DNA from: Candidatus Neomicrothrix sp. UBA814
GTDB taxonomy: Bacteria > Actinomycetota > Acidimicrobiia > Acidimicrobiales > Poriferisodalaceae
Assembly: GCA_002296525.1 (NCBI GenBank)
Contig: DBIA01000024.1
Coordinates: forward strand, 1 to 42,369
DNA length: 42,369 nucleotides
Reading direction: 5' to 3'
Every line of letters starts with the position of its first letter. Position 1 is the first letter of the stretch. Shown piece after piece: positions 26,247 to 34,141 of this stretch. A model generated the notes under the pieces. The model searched no databases. It was not told where the DNA came from and was given only the letters and a program-made list of their open reading frames with translations. Position numbers and translations under genes: made by a program.

Positions 26247-26899
26247 AAACAGTTTTCTTGGATCATGTTCGCAGCAAGTTGGCCTTGCATGAGCTGCGTG
26301 GAGGTGATGGTCAACCGTTGCTGATCCTGCATGGTCTGGGTGAACAATCGCCGTCGGCTGTGCCTATCAGTCTTGAGCAGTGGGTCGGTCCAGTGTTCGC
26401 GTTAGATTTCACCGGGCACGGCGAATCAAGTGTGCCTTTGGCTGGTGGTTACACGTGTGAAGCGTTGATGTCTGATGCCGACGCAGTTCTCGCCGAACTT
26501 GGTCCCCTCACGTTGATGGGTTACGGCCTGGGGGGTTACGTGGGTTTGCTGCTGTTTGGTTCTCGGCCTAAAGAAATTAAGGGTTTAATTATTTCTGATG
26601 GTCCGGGATTAGACGGTGGCGGAGATAAGGCCACTTCTCCTCAACTGTTGCACGTCAAAGCTGCGGATTTGATCGGACAGACGCCTGACCCTTGGGCTCT
26701 CGCCGAACTTGCGTCCGATATTCGCCCCCGCGACTACGCCGCTGATCACGTCCGCCAAATCGAAATATTGGCAGGCCTCGATGTTGCCATCGTTGTTGCG
26801 TCGCTTGGTCGACCCGCGTGGCTCTCGGAAATTATGACTTCGGCAGTCGTGACCGATGGTGATGTGGGTGTTGGCTTATCGACATTCAGTCGGCCCTAA
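26243..26899 (+). CDS. Alpha/beta hydrolase-fold protein lacking nucleophile and His
   Basis: 218 residues with the early hydrolase-fold motifs intact: LLILHGLGEQ and ALDFTGHGESS. The nucleophile elbow reads MGYGLGGYVG, so residue 95 is Gly instead of Ser, Asp or Cys. The C-terminus ends before any recognisable GH motif, so the catalytic His is also absent. It therefore looks like a catalytically inactive homologue, a possible binding or regulatory partner of the active hydrolase it overlaps by 4 bp. Decay towards a pseudogene is the other reading, but the frame is clean and 219 codons long. Confidence 0.75.
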   Translation: MKTVFLDHVRSKLALHELRGGDGQPLLILHGLGEQSPSAVPISLEQWVGPVFALDFTGHGESSVPLAGGYTCEALMSDADAVLAELGPLTLMGYGLGGYVGLLLFGSRPKEIKGLIISDGPGLDGGGDKATSPQLLHVKAADLIGQTPDPWALAELASDIRPRDYAADHVRQIEILAGLDVAIVVASLGRPAWLSEIMTSAVVTDGDVGVGLSTFSRP

Positions 26900-27006
26900 C
26901 TAGTGGCATCTTCGTATCCCAAGAGCTAAAAGTTCAGGCCGCAATTTATGAAAATAGGTGCGCGACTGGTGTAGGAAAGAGACACCCCTAAAGAAAAGAA
27001 CTGATT

Positions 27007-27891
27007 ATGTCTGATGCGCCTTTTTCCACCGAACGACTTTCTAAGCAATACAAGACCGTTGCGGGAAAACAGATGGCCTATCACGAGGTGGGTGAGGGAA
27101 ACCCGGTCGTCTTTTTACACGGGAACCCCACATCGTCTTATTTGTGGCGCAACATCATTCCTCATGTCTCAACAAAAGCTCGATGCATTGCACCGGACCT
27201 CATTGGTCAAGGCGACTCGGACAAACTTGATGATGTCAGCCCGGGCACTTACCGCTTCGTTGATCACCGCGAATACCTCGATGGGTTACTGGATCAATTA
27301 GATCTCGGGGATCAGGTGACCTTTGTCATTCACGACTGGGGTTCCGCTCTCGGTTTTGACTGGGCATATCGTCATCAAGATCGTGTGGCAGGAATTGCGT
27401 ACATGGAGGGAATCGTGACTCCTATTTCGTGGGAAAACTTCGATGAGGGGGGCCGTCGAGTATTTCAGGGCTTTCGATCACCTGCTGGTGAAGAAATGGT
27501 TATTGAAAAGAATATTTTTGTTGAGAGGGTTCTCCCAAGCGCTGTTTTGCGGGGTTTAACCGAAGAAGAAATGGTTGTTTATCGTGAACCATTTTTGGAC
27601 CCGCAACATCGGCGACCCACCCTTACCTGGCCGACAGAAATACCTATCGAAGGAGAACCTGCAGATGTCGTGGCGATCGTCGAACAGTATGCGGCATGGC
27701 TGGCGACTTCCGATGTGCCCAAATTGTTCGTGAATGCTGATCCTGGATCAATTTTGACTGGTCCTCAACGAGAATTCTGTCGCACATGGCCGAACCAGAC
27801 CGAAGTGACTGTTAGTGGTGCTCATTTCATTCAGGAAGACAGCCCTCATGAGATTGGCCAAGCCATTTCTGATTGGCTTCCGACGCAGTAA
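27007..27891 (+). CDS. dhaA: Haloalkane dehalogenase
   Basis: 294 residues, the usual length for the family. LHGNPTSSYLWRNIIPH (Asn40 as halide-stabilising residue), PDLIGQGDSDK, IHDWGSALGF (nucleophile Asp110 and Trp111), MEGIV with Glu134 as catalytic acid, and SGAHFIQEDSP with His273 as base give the full set. The Asn/Trp halide pair and Glu acid after strand 6 match the DhaA/LinB-type subfamily (HLD-II). It would hydrolyse haloalkanes to alcohol plus halide in the cytoplasm. A 107-bp gap separates it from the upstream hydrolase pair, and an MFS gene ends 1 bp away on the opposite strand. The gene symbol reflects the family; substrate range is not predictable. Confidence 0.9.
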   Translation: MSDAPFSTERLSKQYKTVAGKQMAYHEVGEGNPVVFLHGNPTSSYLWRNIIPHVSTKARCIAPDLIGQGDSDKLDDVSPGTYRFVDHREYLDGLLDQLDLGDQVTFVIHDWGSALGFDWAYRHQDRVAGIAYMEGIVTPISWENFDEGGRRVFQGFRSPAGEEMVIEKNIFVERVLPSAVLRGLTEEEMVVYREPFLDPQHRRPTLTWPTEIPIEGEPADVVAIVEQYAAWLATSDVPKLFVNADPGSILTGPQREFCRTWPNQTEVTVSGAHFIQEDSPHEIGQAISDWLPTQ

Positions 27892-27892
27892 A

Positions 27893-29062
27893 TTAACCCT
27901 CTTGGTCAGCCAACAATGTGTCGTGTTGGGCTGCATAAACAAAAGCTATGGATAACCCTCCGACCATGGCTGCCCCGATGTAAGCCACAGAAATATTTCT
28001 TTCGAAAATAGGGACCCACAGTAACGGTCCTATTGCATGGCCTAGAAAGCGATGCGATAAGACAAAGGAAATGCCGCCCCCCCTATTTCCTGGGACGCCC
28101 GTGGCTGCAAGTAACTGAAACCCAGTGGAGACACATTGAACGACTGCGCCCACGACGGCCCAAGCCAAGACTAGAGCCAACGTGGTTTTGGTTTGCGACA
28201 ACACGAGCGCACCGACGATAGATAGGACCAGCGCAAGGATCGTTCCTCGCTTCGCGCCGGTCCGATCTATGAGCGACCCCCATATTGGCGTCAGAACAGC
28301 TGCTGTTAACGAGCCGGTAATGAGAAGCGCACCAGTAGCGGATCCAGACAAGCTCAAAACATCTCTGCTGACAAGAGCTACGAGGAGTTGAACCCCGCCG
28401 GGGCCAATGGCTTGGGTAAGAGCTACCAGGCCCAGCATGAGCATTCTTCGGTTCACTACCGCCCGAATGCCCGGCACTGCGGACCTCTGAGAGGTCGGAG
28501 TCTTGGGTAAGACCAAAGAGAGCACTAGCGCGACTGCTGCTATGACTGTGAACGCCCATCTCCATCCGAGGTCGGCGGCGATACCCCCGACAAGCATTCC
28601 CAGAACGCCTCCAATCGCTTGAAATGCCGCGTACGTGCCGACCGCCCTACCAATTCGTTTCTTCGGGGTTAAATCAGTCAGGGTGGCTATGAGAAGCGGG
28701 GTCATAAACGCGTTGAACGCGCCTTGGGCTGCTCGACTCCCAAAGAAAACAAACAGAGAGGAACTAGCTGCGCAGCCCAGCGATGCGAGGGCGTACAGCA
28801 CCACGGCCATTCGGATGGTCTTTTCTCGACCCCACTTTTCCCCGAGGGTTCCTGACACCAATAGCAGTGCTGCAAAAGGAAAGAAAAACGCGCCAATTCC
28901 CCAAGCAATTGTGGTTGTGCTGGTGTCAAACGACTGGCGGAGCTCTGGAATCATCGGCGAGATTACGATTCCTCCGAAAGGTCCCAGAATTCCGCACACA
29001 TACAAGGGCACTAGTGGACGGCTATTTTTCGCGGTGTTCACGCGGACCTCTCGACGGGTCAT
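27893..29062 (-). CDS. MFS transporter (drug/metabolite efflux-like)
   Basis: 389 residues, about 12 helices. SGTLGEKWGREKTIRMAV is the loop 2-3 MFS signature. GMLVGGIAADLGWRWAF resembles the antiporter motif C region of drug/H+ antiporters. LTPIWGSLIDRTGAKRG is the repeat signature in the second half. It is tail to tail with the haloalkane dehalogenase (1 bp apart). The listed ATG at 29062 lacks a Shine-Dalgarno; a GTG at 29041 has GAGAGG five bases upstream and may be the real start. The substrate is unknown; export of a hydrophobic compound is a guess. Confidence 0.8.
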   Translation of the reverse strand: MTRREVRVNTAKNSRPLVPLYVCGILGPFGGIVISPMIPELRQSFDTSTTTIAWGIGAFFFPFAALLLVSGTLGEKWGREKTIRMAVVLYALASLGCAASSSLFVFFGSRAAQGAFNAFMTPLLIATLTDLTPKKRIGRAVGTYAAFQAIGGVLGMLVGGIAADLGWRWAFTVIAAVALVLSLVLPKTPTSQRSAVPGIRAVVNRRMLMLGLVALTQAIGPGGVQLLVALVSRDVLSLSGSATGALLITGSLTAAVLTPIWGSLIDRTGAKRGTILALVLSIVGALVLSQTKTTLALVLAWAVVGAVVQCVSTGFQLLAATGVPGNRGGGISFVLSHRFLGHAIGPLLWVPIFERNISVAYIGAAMVGGLSIAFVYAAQHDTLLADQEG

Positions 29063-29080
29063 CTAGCGGGGACCGTAGTT

Positions 29081-29602
29081 CTATTCGCTCGTCTGCGCTT
29101 GAGCTACTTCTTTGATTCGGCCGTCCGTTACGTCATACACAAAGCCACGTAAGAAGTTGGTCTCAACAAAGACGTTGTCGACTAACCGCTGCATGGACTG
29201 TGCTGTGTCGGTGTACGGATCATCAAATCCTCCTAGCGGCCAGGAAGGTGCAAACCCGTGCTCACTTTCCAGGTCAGCTTTAAAGTCGCTTTCGTTCACT
29301 TTTTGGAGTCCGCAGTCGGTGTGGTGCAAAAGAATGATTTCCTGGGTACCTAACAGCCGCTGCGACAAACACAAAGAACGTATGACGTCGTCGGTAATTA
29401 CTCCGCCAGCGTTACGGAGGATGTGAGCTTCTCCGTTTTGAAGTCCCAAAAGCTCCAAAACATTTACTCGCACGTCCATGCAGGCCACAATCGTCAGTCT
29501 GAGTGATGGTGCAGCACCCATATTTGCGTCACTGAAGGACTCCGCATATTGGCTGTTCTGACTCACGAGTCGGTCAGCAGCCGGATTGAACTGTTCAGTC
29601 AC
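29081..29602 (-). CDS. Beta-class carbonic anhydrase
   Basis: A small 173-residue beta-carbonic anhydrase. Zinc ligands Cys41, His94 and Cys97 lie in CMDVR and HHTDCG; the catalytic Asp43-Arg45 dyad is intact. LRNAGGVITDDVIRSL is the conserved loop. The compact size resembles the mycobacterial Rv1284-like group. It interconverts CO2 and bicarbonate. The start is a GTG with little ribosome-site support. A 13-bp palindrome sits 18 bp upstream. It is followed by the MFS gene on the same strand. Confidence 0.92.
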   Translation of the reverse strand: MTEQFNPAADRLVSQNSQYAESFSDANMGAAPSLRLTIVACMDVRVNVLELLGLQNGEAHILRNAGGVITDDVIRSLCLSQRLLGTQEIILLHHTDCGLQKVNESDFKADLESEHGFAPSWPLGGFDDPYTDTAQSMQRLVDNVFVETNFLRGFVYDVTDGRIKEVAQAQTSE

Positions 29603-29619
29603 AGTTGTTGAAGTTACCG

Positions 29620-29632
29620 ACCTTTACAAGGT
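29620..29632. promoter_or_regulatory. Short palindrome upstream of carbonic anhydrase
   Basis: ACCTT-TAC-AAGGT is a perfect inverted repeat with 5-bp arms in the 126-bp gap between the divergent carbonic anhydrase and LLM oxidoreductase genes. It may be an operator, but at this length chance is a real possibility. Confidence 0.25.
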
Positions 29633-29728
29633 TATTTGCGTCAAATTCGGTCCTGTATCAGTCTGTGCAGGCAGTTAGGGCGCTAATCATGAAACAGGAT
29701 CTGGTTCGGCGCACTGTGAGGGGGACTC

Positions 29729-30610
29729 GTGGATATCAGCATCGCCGGATTTTTTGGTAACTCGCCGCGTCGAGATCTGACATTTGTCAGAGACTTTGCC
29801 CAAACAATAGAGGGCCTCGGATTTCGGACTCTTTCTCTGCCTGAACATGTCGTCTTTTTTCCTGAGTACGAATCTGATTATCCGTACACCGACGATGGTG
29901 AACCAAACTGGGGTCCCGACACCGGCATTTTTGATCCTCTTTTTGTCGCTCAAGCGGCGGCTCATGCGACGACCACGCTTCGGTTTATTACCGGGGTTTT
30001 GATCTTGACGCAGCGACCAGCCTTACTGACCGCGAAAGAGGTATTGACTCTTGACCATTTCACTGGGGGGCGCTTCGAACTTGGAGTTGGCTCCGGTTGG
30101 TCTTGGGAGGAATACGGGGCCCTGGGAGTGGACTTCGCGAATCGCGGACGCCGTCTCGATGAATACATTGAGGCTCTCCGGGTGGTTTGGACAGATGACC
30201 GCGCGACCTATCGGGGCGAATTTGTCAATTTCGAAAACGCTGTAATGAATCCGAAGCCGCTGACGGAGGGAGGTCCTCCGATCATTATTGGTGGAGATTC
30301 ATCCGCGGCTATGCGACGAGCCGCCCGTTTGGGTGACGGTTGGTACGGCTGGTGGGCTCAACCAGATATCGAGGCACATTTAGGTGAGTTAGACAAAATC
30401 CTCAACAACCACGAGAGAGACCTAAGCGACGAAGACTTCGATTTCAAGCTTGGTGTTCCATTGTCAGAAATCAATTCGAATGAAATTGAAAGCAAAGTCG
30501 CGCTGGCCGCAAAGCTCGGAGTAGATGAGCTAGTACTTGCTCCGCCCGTTCCAGCAAAGGATTTCGCATCCCATTTGGAAGCAGTCGCGAACGCTGCTGG
30601 CTTGACGTAG
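29729..30610 (+). CDS. LLM-class F420-dependent oxidoreductase
   Basis: 293 residues from GTG, with GAGGGGGA five bases upstream. IEGLGFRTLSLPEHVVFF, FITGVLILTQRPALLTAKEV, FTGGRFELGVGSGWSWEEYG and GPPIIIGGDSSAAMRRAARL are the classical F420-type LLM segments. It is the third member of this family in the window and closer in style to the one at 24.3-25.2 kb than to that at 14.5 kb. The gene is followed by the 143-bp regulatory gap of the iron locus and appears independent of it. The substrate is unknown. Confidence 0.88.
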   Translation: MDISIAGFFGNSPRRDLTFVRDFAQTIEGLGFRTLSLPEHVVFFPEYESDYPYTDDGEPNWGPDTGIFDPLFVAQAAAHATTTLRFITGVLILTQRPALLTAKEVLTLDHFTGGRFELGVGSGWSWEEYGALGVDFANRGRRLDEYIEALRVVWTDDRATYRGEFVNFENAVMNPKPLTEGGPPIIIGGDSSAAMRRAARLGDGWYGWWAQPDIEAHLGELDKILNNHERDLSDEDFDFKLGVPLSEINSNEIESKVALAAKLGVDELVLAPPVPAKDFASHLEAVANAAGLT

Positions 30611-30692
30611 CGAAGAATTTTTCACGATCGCCAGAAATAAATATTTTCGGGTCGGATGCGCTCAAAGCCTTGAAAATCAGTCCAATTTTTAT

Positions 30693-30733
30693 GTTAAGAA
30701 TACTTAACAAACAGCTGTCACAATTCGAATAAG
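30693..30733 (+). promoter_or_regulatory. Metal-regulator operator 1 and promoter
   Basis: GTTAAG-AATA-CTTAAC at 30693-30708 is a palindrome with perfect 6-bp arms. Its right arm contributes a -35-like TTAACA (30704-30709), and AATAAG at 30728-30733 makes a fair -10 at 18-bp spacing. The DtxR-family gene begins at 30754 with AGGG seven bases before its GTG. The site therefore fits autorepression. The same 16-bp pattern recurs at 34093 and 39218. Confidence 0.7.
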
Positions 30734-30753
30734 ATGGCTGATAGGGTCAGGGT

Positions 30754-31431
30754 GTGGCTTATGAACCAACAGAACATCACCCCGCTTTCGAAGAATACAG
30801 CGAGGCCATCTACGAACTAGCCGAAGACGGAGTGCCCGTCATTCAGGCGAGAATCTCAGAACGCCTTGAGGTGTCTCGACCTGCGGTTAGTGAAATGGTT
30901 CGACGAATGGAACGTGAGGAGCTCGTCAACGTCAACGGCGACGGCGAAATCACCCTCACAGCTGACGGCAAAGAACTGGCGACAACAATCGTGAGACGCC
31001 ATCGACTAGCGGAACGCTTCCTTACCGATGTTCTTGGTTTGAATTGGACCGACGCTCATAATGAGGCGGGTCGCTGGGAACACGTAATTTCACCAACAGT
31101 GGAGACTGCAATGCTAAAGGCTCTTGGAGAGCCACAGACGTGCCCCCACGGAAATCCAATTCCGGGTAGCGGTTACACCGAGCCTGAGGACGCCGTAGTC
31201 CTCTCCAAAATCGACGCTGGTGATTCCTTCACGGTTCTTCGGATACCCGAGGAGCTTGAATGGGAAACCGGTCAGCTTGAGTTTCTCGAAAACAGCGGTC
31301 TGATGCCAGGCCGCTCCGGGGTTCTTCTCTCTTTCGCTCCCGATGGAACCGCGACGGTAGATGTAGGCGACACCCCATTCGGTGTCGGCGGACCAACTGC
31401 AGAACGCATTGTCGTAACTCCAGGCGCATGA
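30754..31431 (+). CDS. DtxR/IdeR-family metal-dependent repressor (variant ligands)
   Basis: 225 residues. The winged helix (about 10-70, RISERLEVSRPAVSEMVRRM) is followed by the metal/dimerisation domain (VRRHRLAERFL, HNEAGRWEHVIS, PHGNPIPG) and a C-terminal FeoA/SH3-like domain (about 150-220). Compared with mycobacterial IdeR from memory, the ancillary ligands (His of RRHR, Glu of LAER, His of HNEA) and the Glu-His of WEH are kept. The residues matching IdeR Met10 and Cys102 are Glu and Gly. The recognition-helix Gln is also replaced (SEMV instead of SQTV). Metal specificity and operator may thus differ from IdeR. It overlaps the ABC ATPase gene by 4 bp and probably controls the iron/glycan block. 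Confidence 0.88.
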   Translation: MAYEPTEHHPAFEEYSEAIYELAEDGVPVIQARISERLEVSRPAVSEMVRRMEREELVNVNGDGEITLTADGKELATTIVRRHRLAERFLTDVLGLNWTDAHNEAGRWEHVISPTVETAMLKALGEPQTCPHGNPIPGSGYTEPEDAVVLSKIDAGDSFTVLRIPEELEWETGQLEFLENSGLMPGRSGVLLSFAPDGTATVDVGDTPFGVGGPTAERIVVTPGA

Positions 31432-32453
31432 CGGCAGCCGCTGCACGCGGGGTTACCGTAAAAAGCCTAGAACACGCCTATGAGCAAGAGCCGGTGCTAC
31501 ACGGTGTGAGCTTCGACGCCGAACCTGGCGAGTCCATTGCTCTACTAGGGCCAAGTGGTTGCGGCAAAACAACATTGTTGAGATTGATCGCCGGCCTGGA
31601 ACGGCCTTCGTCTGGCTCAATCACTATCGGGGAAGAGGAAGTCGCAGGTACTACGTGGGTGCCGCCCGATCGTCGTCGAGTCGGCATGGTATTTCAAGAT
31701 TGGGCTCTATTCCCACATTTGTCAGTTGCCAAAAATGTCGCCTACGGCATCGCAAAGTCGCCGAACAAAGACGAGGCAGTCGCTGACGCCCTTCAGATGA
31801 TGAACCTCGCCGGGTTGGAAGATCGAATGCCGGCAACGTTGTCGGGGGGACAACAACAACGGGTCGCTTTAGCCAGAGCTTTGGCTCCCCGACCCGGGGT
31901 GCTGCTGTTGGACGAACCGTTCTCTAACCTCGACACCAACCTTCGAGTAGAAGTCAGAACCGAGGTCCGGGGACTCCTCGCCAAGTTGGGAATCACTTCA
32001 ATATTCGTCACCCATGATCAAGATGAGGCATTTATCGTGGGAGATCGAGTCGCTGTGATGCGCGAGGGACAGATCGTCCAGGCAGATTCCCCACAAACTC
32101 TCTATCATCAACCAGCAGATCGCTGGACAGCAGAGTTTGTTGGCACGATGTCGGTAATTCCCGGTGACGCGAATTCGGGGCTCGTGGACTGCGTGCTGGG
32201 TTCACTACCGACCGATCCGGAACTCAACGGTCTAGTGGATGTCATATTGCGGCCGGAGCAGCTGTCGATTGAGGCAGGCGACGAAGCCGAAGTTCAGTTA
32301 GTTGAGTACTACGGACACGACAGCATGGTTTTTGTCAATCTGGGCGACCAACAGCTAAGAGTTCGATGCGGTGCGTCGACCAACCTCATCAGAGGTGACC
32401 GAGTCCGGGTGGCATTTATCGGGGAGCAGGCCCTAGCGTTTTCGGCCGGTTAG
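31428..32453 (+). CDS. fbpC: Ferric iron ABC transporter ATPase
   Basis: 341 residues. Walker A GPSGCGKTT (41-49), Q-loop VFQDWALFPH, signature LSGGQQQRVALARAL (about 138-152), Walker B LLLDEPF and H-loop VTHDQDEA are all intact. A C-terminal TOBE-like region (about 240-340) is typical of the Fbp/Pot/Mal importer ATPases. It begins inside the stop of the DtxR-family gene (ATGA), so repressor and ATPase share one message. The matching binding protein and permease are 1.7 kb downstream, beyond an inverted glycosyltransferase gene. This gene converges with that one, overlapping it by 4 bp. Confidence 0.9.
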   Translation: MTAAAARGVTVKSLEHAYEQEPVLHGVSFDAEPGESIALLGPSGCGKTTLLRLIAGLERPSSGSITIGEEEVAGTTWVPPDRRRVGMVFQDWALFPHLSVAKNVAYGIAKSPNKDEAVADALQMMNLAGLEDRMPATLSGGQQQRVALARALAPRPGVLLLDEPFSNLDTNLRVEVRTEVRGLLAKLGITSIFVTHDQDEAFIVGDRVAVMREGQIVQADSPQTLYHQPADRWTAEFVGTMSVIPGDANSGLVDCVLGSLPTDPELNGLVDVILRPEQLSIEAGDEAEVQLVEYYGHDSMVFVNLGDQQLRVRCGASTNLIRGDRVRVAFIGEQALAFSAG

Positions 32454-34075
32454 GCAGCGTTAATTTCGCGATAAACGGCGGGCACGACGTTGCGCAGATA
32501 TCTGCCGAGTTTGATAAAACTTTCCCCTGTGGTGCGAAAGTGATAGCTAATCGGAACTTCTCGATAGCGGAATCCTTTTGCCAACAAGTCGAGTGTGAGG
32601 ACTTGCGCATAATTGAAATCATGAATGATTTCAGCGCTGCGCGCGGCCTCAAATGACAGGGCTCTGTATCCCGATTGGCCATCAGTGATTCGTTGACGAG
32701 CAACTACCTGTAGCACTCGAGTCAGGACGTGGTTGCCGAAGCGTCGGTGTGGTCGCATGTGGTCGATTCGACCAAGGAATCTGCTTCCGATTACGTAGTC
32801 AGCTTCTCCATCAAAGATTGGAGCCACAACGTTGTGTAATTCCTCGGGCGGGTATTCACCGTCTGCATCGCAGAACACCACTGCAGCAGCGGCGCGTTCG
32901 ACACCGATTTCAAGGCCAACTCGAACTGCTGCTCCCAAACCCTGATTATCGCCTAAGCGAATTACCTCTGCCCCACTTGCTTCGGCGCGTTTCGCCGTCG
33001 AGTCGCGGGAGCCGTCGTCGACCACAATCAGTTCAACACGACGACCGTGAACTTGATCAGGGACGCGTTCGATGCATGCCTCTACTGCTTCTTCTTCGTT
33101 ATAGGCCGGCATGAACAGTACGACAGGGGCATCCGCTGCGATCGGCCTAGCAACCATGGTGTGAGATGTCTTACTCAGTCGGAATCTACCTGTCAGCGCT
33201 GGAGCCGGAAGAAATGCCGCGATCACGCCGACAACAAGGGAGTACGCGGTCTTAAGGGCGTGAGCTCCTAAAGCTGCGATCAACGCTAATTCTGGGTCGT
33301 ATCCAAGTACGGCATAGGCAGCGACTGCTGCAGCTTCGTAGGTTCCAAAACCTCCGGGTGCTATCGCCGCTATTTGAGCTGCCACAGCGACGGTTGTAAC
33401 CAAGATCGCTTCTGACCATGACAGATTGATTCCGACCCAGGTCGCTACCTGACGGACAAGTATCGACTCTGCTATCCACGCAACAGCAGACAGGCTTAAT
33501 GCAACCAAACCGGGCATCACCACGTCGGGGCGACGTTGCGCGACATTGGAGAGCCATTTCCAACCCACCACTGCAGCAACAGCGACGAGAGCGAGCAGCA
33601 GCCAACCTGCAAACCCAACCAATCCAAAGAATGCGCTCGGGGCAACAACCGCACCCAAGGCGATCACCGCAACCATGTCAGCTGATCGCAAGGTGACTGT
33701 TGAGACAGTGGCTGCTTCAATGCCGACGCGTCGACGGCGAACAACACCCAAAACACGAAGCGGCTCACCTAAGCGGAACGGCAACACATGGTTCGCTCCT
33801 AAGGCCAAATGAATGCCTGCTAACGCGTGGCTGAATGGAAGGTCGGGCAGCACTCGTTGCCACGCGATGGCACGTAGTACGAAAGCTAGACCGAATGCAA
33901 CCAACGCACCGATGACGCCAGCGGGCTGGTCCGCCGCCTGTCGGGCAGCCTCGGCGAAGGCTTCCCCATCGACTGATGGGGTCACCAGGAGCGCTGCCAC
34001 CAAACCGGCTAGAACGCCCACAATTAGAGCGGTTTTGGTCGATATACGACTTCGTATTCCCGATAAGAAGTTCAC
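32450..34075 (-). CDS. Flippase-like membrane domain fused to GT2 polyprenyl-phosphate glycosyltransferase
   Basis: About 541 residues from GTG at 34075; the frame extends to an ATG at 34120 but that would run through an operator palindrome. The N-terminal half (about 1-300) is a polytopic UPF0104/AglD-type (LPG synthase membrane-domain) region with FRLGEPLRVLG and APGGFGTYEAAAVAAY. The C-terminal half (from about 315) is a GT-A family 2 domain: LFMPAYNEEEAVEACIERV, VDDGSRDST, a CDADGEYPPEEL DxD motif and GYRALSFEAA, resembling dolichyl/polyprenyl-phosphate mannose or glucose synthases. It probably makes a lipid-linked sugar donor at the cytoplasmic face, with the membrane part anchoring or flipping it. 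It is the divergent neighbour of fbpA across operator 2. Confidence 0.85.
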   Translation of the reverse strand: MNFLSGIRSRISTKTALIVGVLAGLVAALLVTPSVDGEAFAEAARQAADQPAGVIGALVAFGLAFVLRAIAWQRVLPDLPFSHALAGIHLALGANHVLPFRLGEPLRVLGVVRRRRVGIEAATVSTVTLRSADMVAVIALGAVVAPSAFFGLVGFAGWLLLALVAVAAVVGWKWLSNVAQRRPDVVMPGLVALSLSAVAWIAESILVRQVATWVGINLSWSEAILVTTVAVAAQIAAIAPGGFGTYEAAAVAAYAVLGYDPELALIAALGAHALKTAYSLVVGVIAAFLPAPALTGRFRLSKTSHTMVARPIAADAPVVLFMPAYNEEEAVEACIERVPDQVHGRRVELIVVDDGSRDSTAKRAEASGAEVIRLGDNQGLGAAVRVGLEIGVERAAAAVVFCDADGEYPPEELHNVVAPIFDGEADYVIGSRFLGRIDHMRPHRRFGNHVLTRVLQVVARQRITDGQSGYRALSFEAARSAEIIHDFNYAQVLTLDLLAKGFRYREVPISYHFRTTGESFIKLGRYLRNVVPAVYREINAA

Positions 34076-34092
34076 GGTACACACTCTACGAC

Positions 34093-34108
34093 GTAAAGCT
34101 AACTTTAC
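34093..34108. promoter_or_regulatory. Metal-regulator operator 2
   Basis: GTAAAG-CTAA-CTTTAC has perfect 6-bp arms and the same spacing and consensus as operator 1. It lies between the divergent GT2-fusion gene and fbpA, so it could control both. The right arm again gives a -35-like TTTACA; the -10 is not convincing given only about 33 bp to the fbpA ATG. Confidence 0.7.
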
Positions 34109-34141
34109 ATCTTTCCTCAAGAGTGGATAGTTTAAGGAATT

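Noticed and set aside
29613..29627. GTTACCGACCTTTAC resembling the metal-regulator operator
   Set aside because: It is 15 bp, one base short, and the arms do not pair; better explained by the local ACCTT/AAGGT palindrome or chance.
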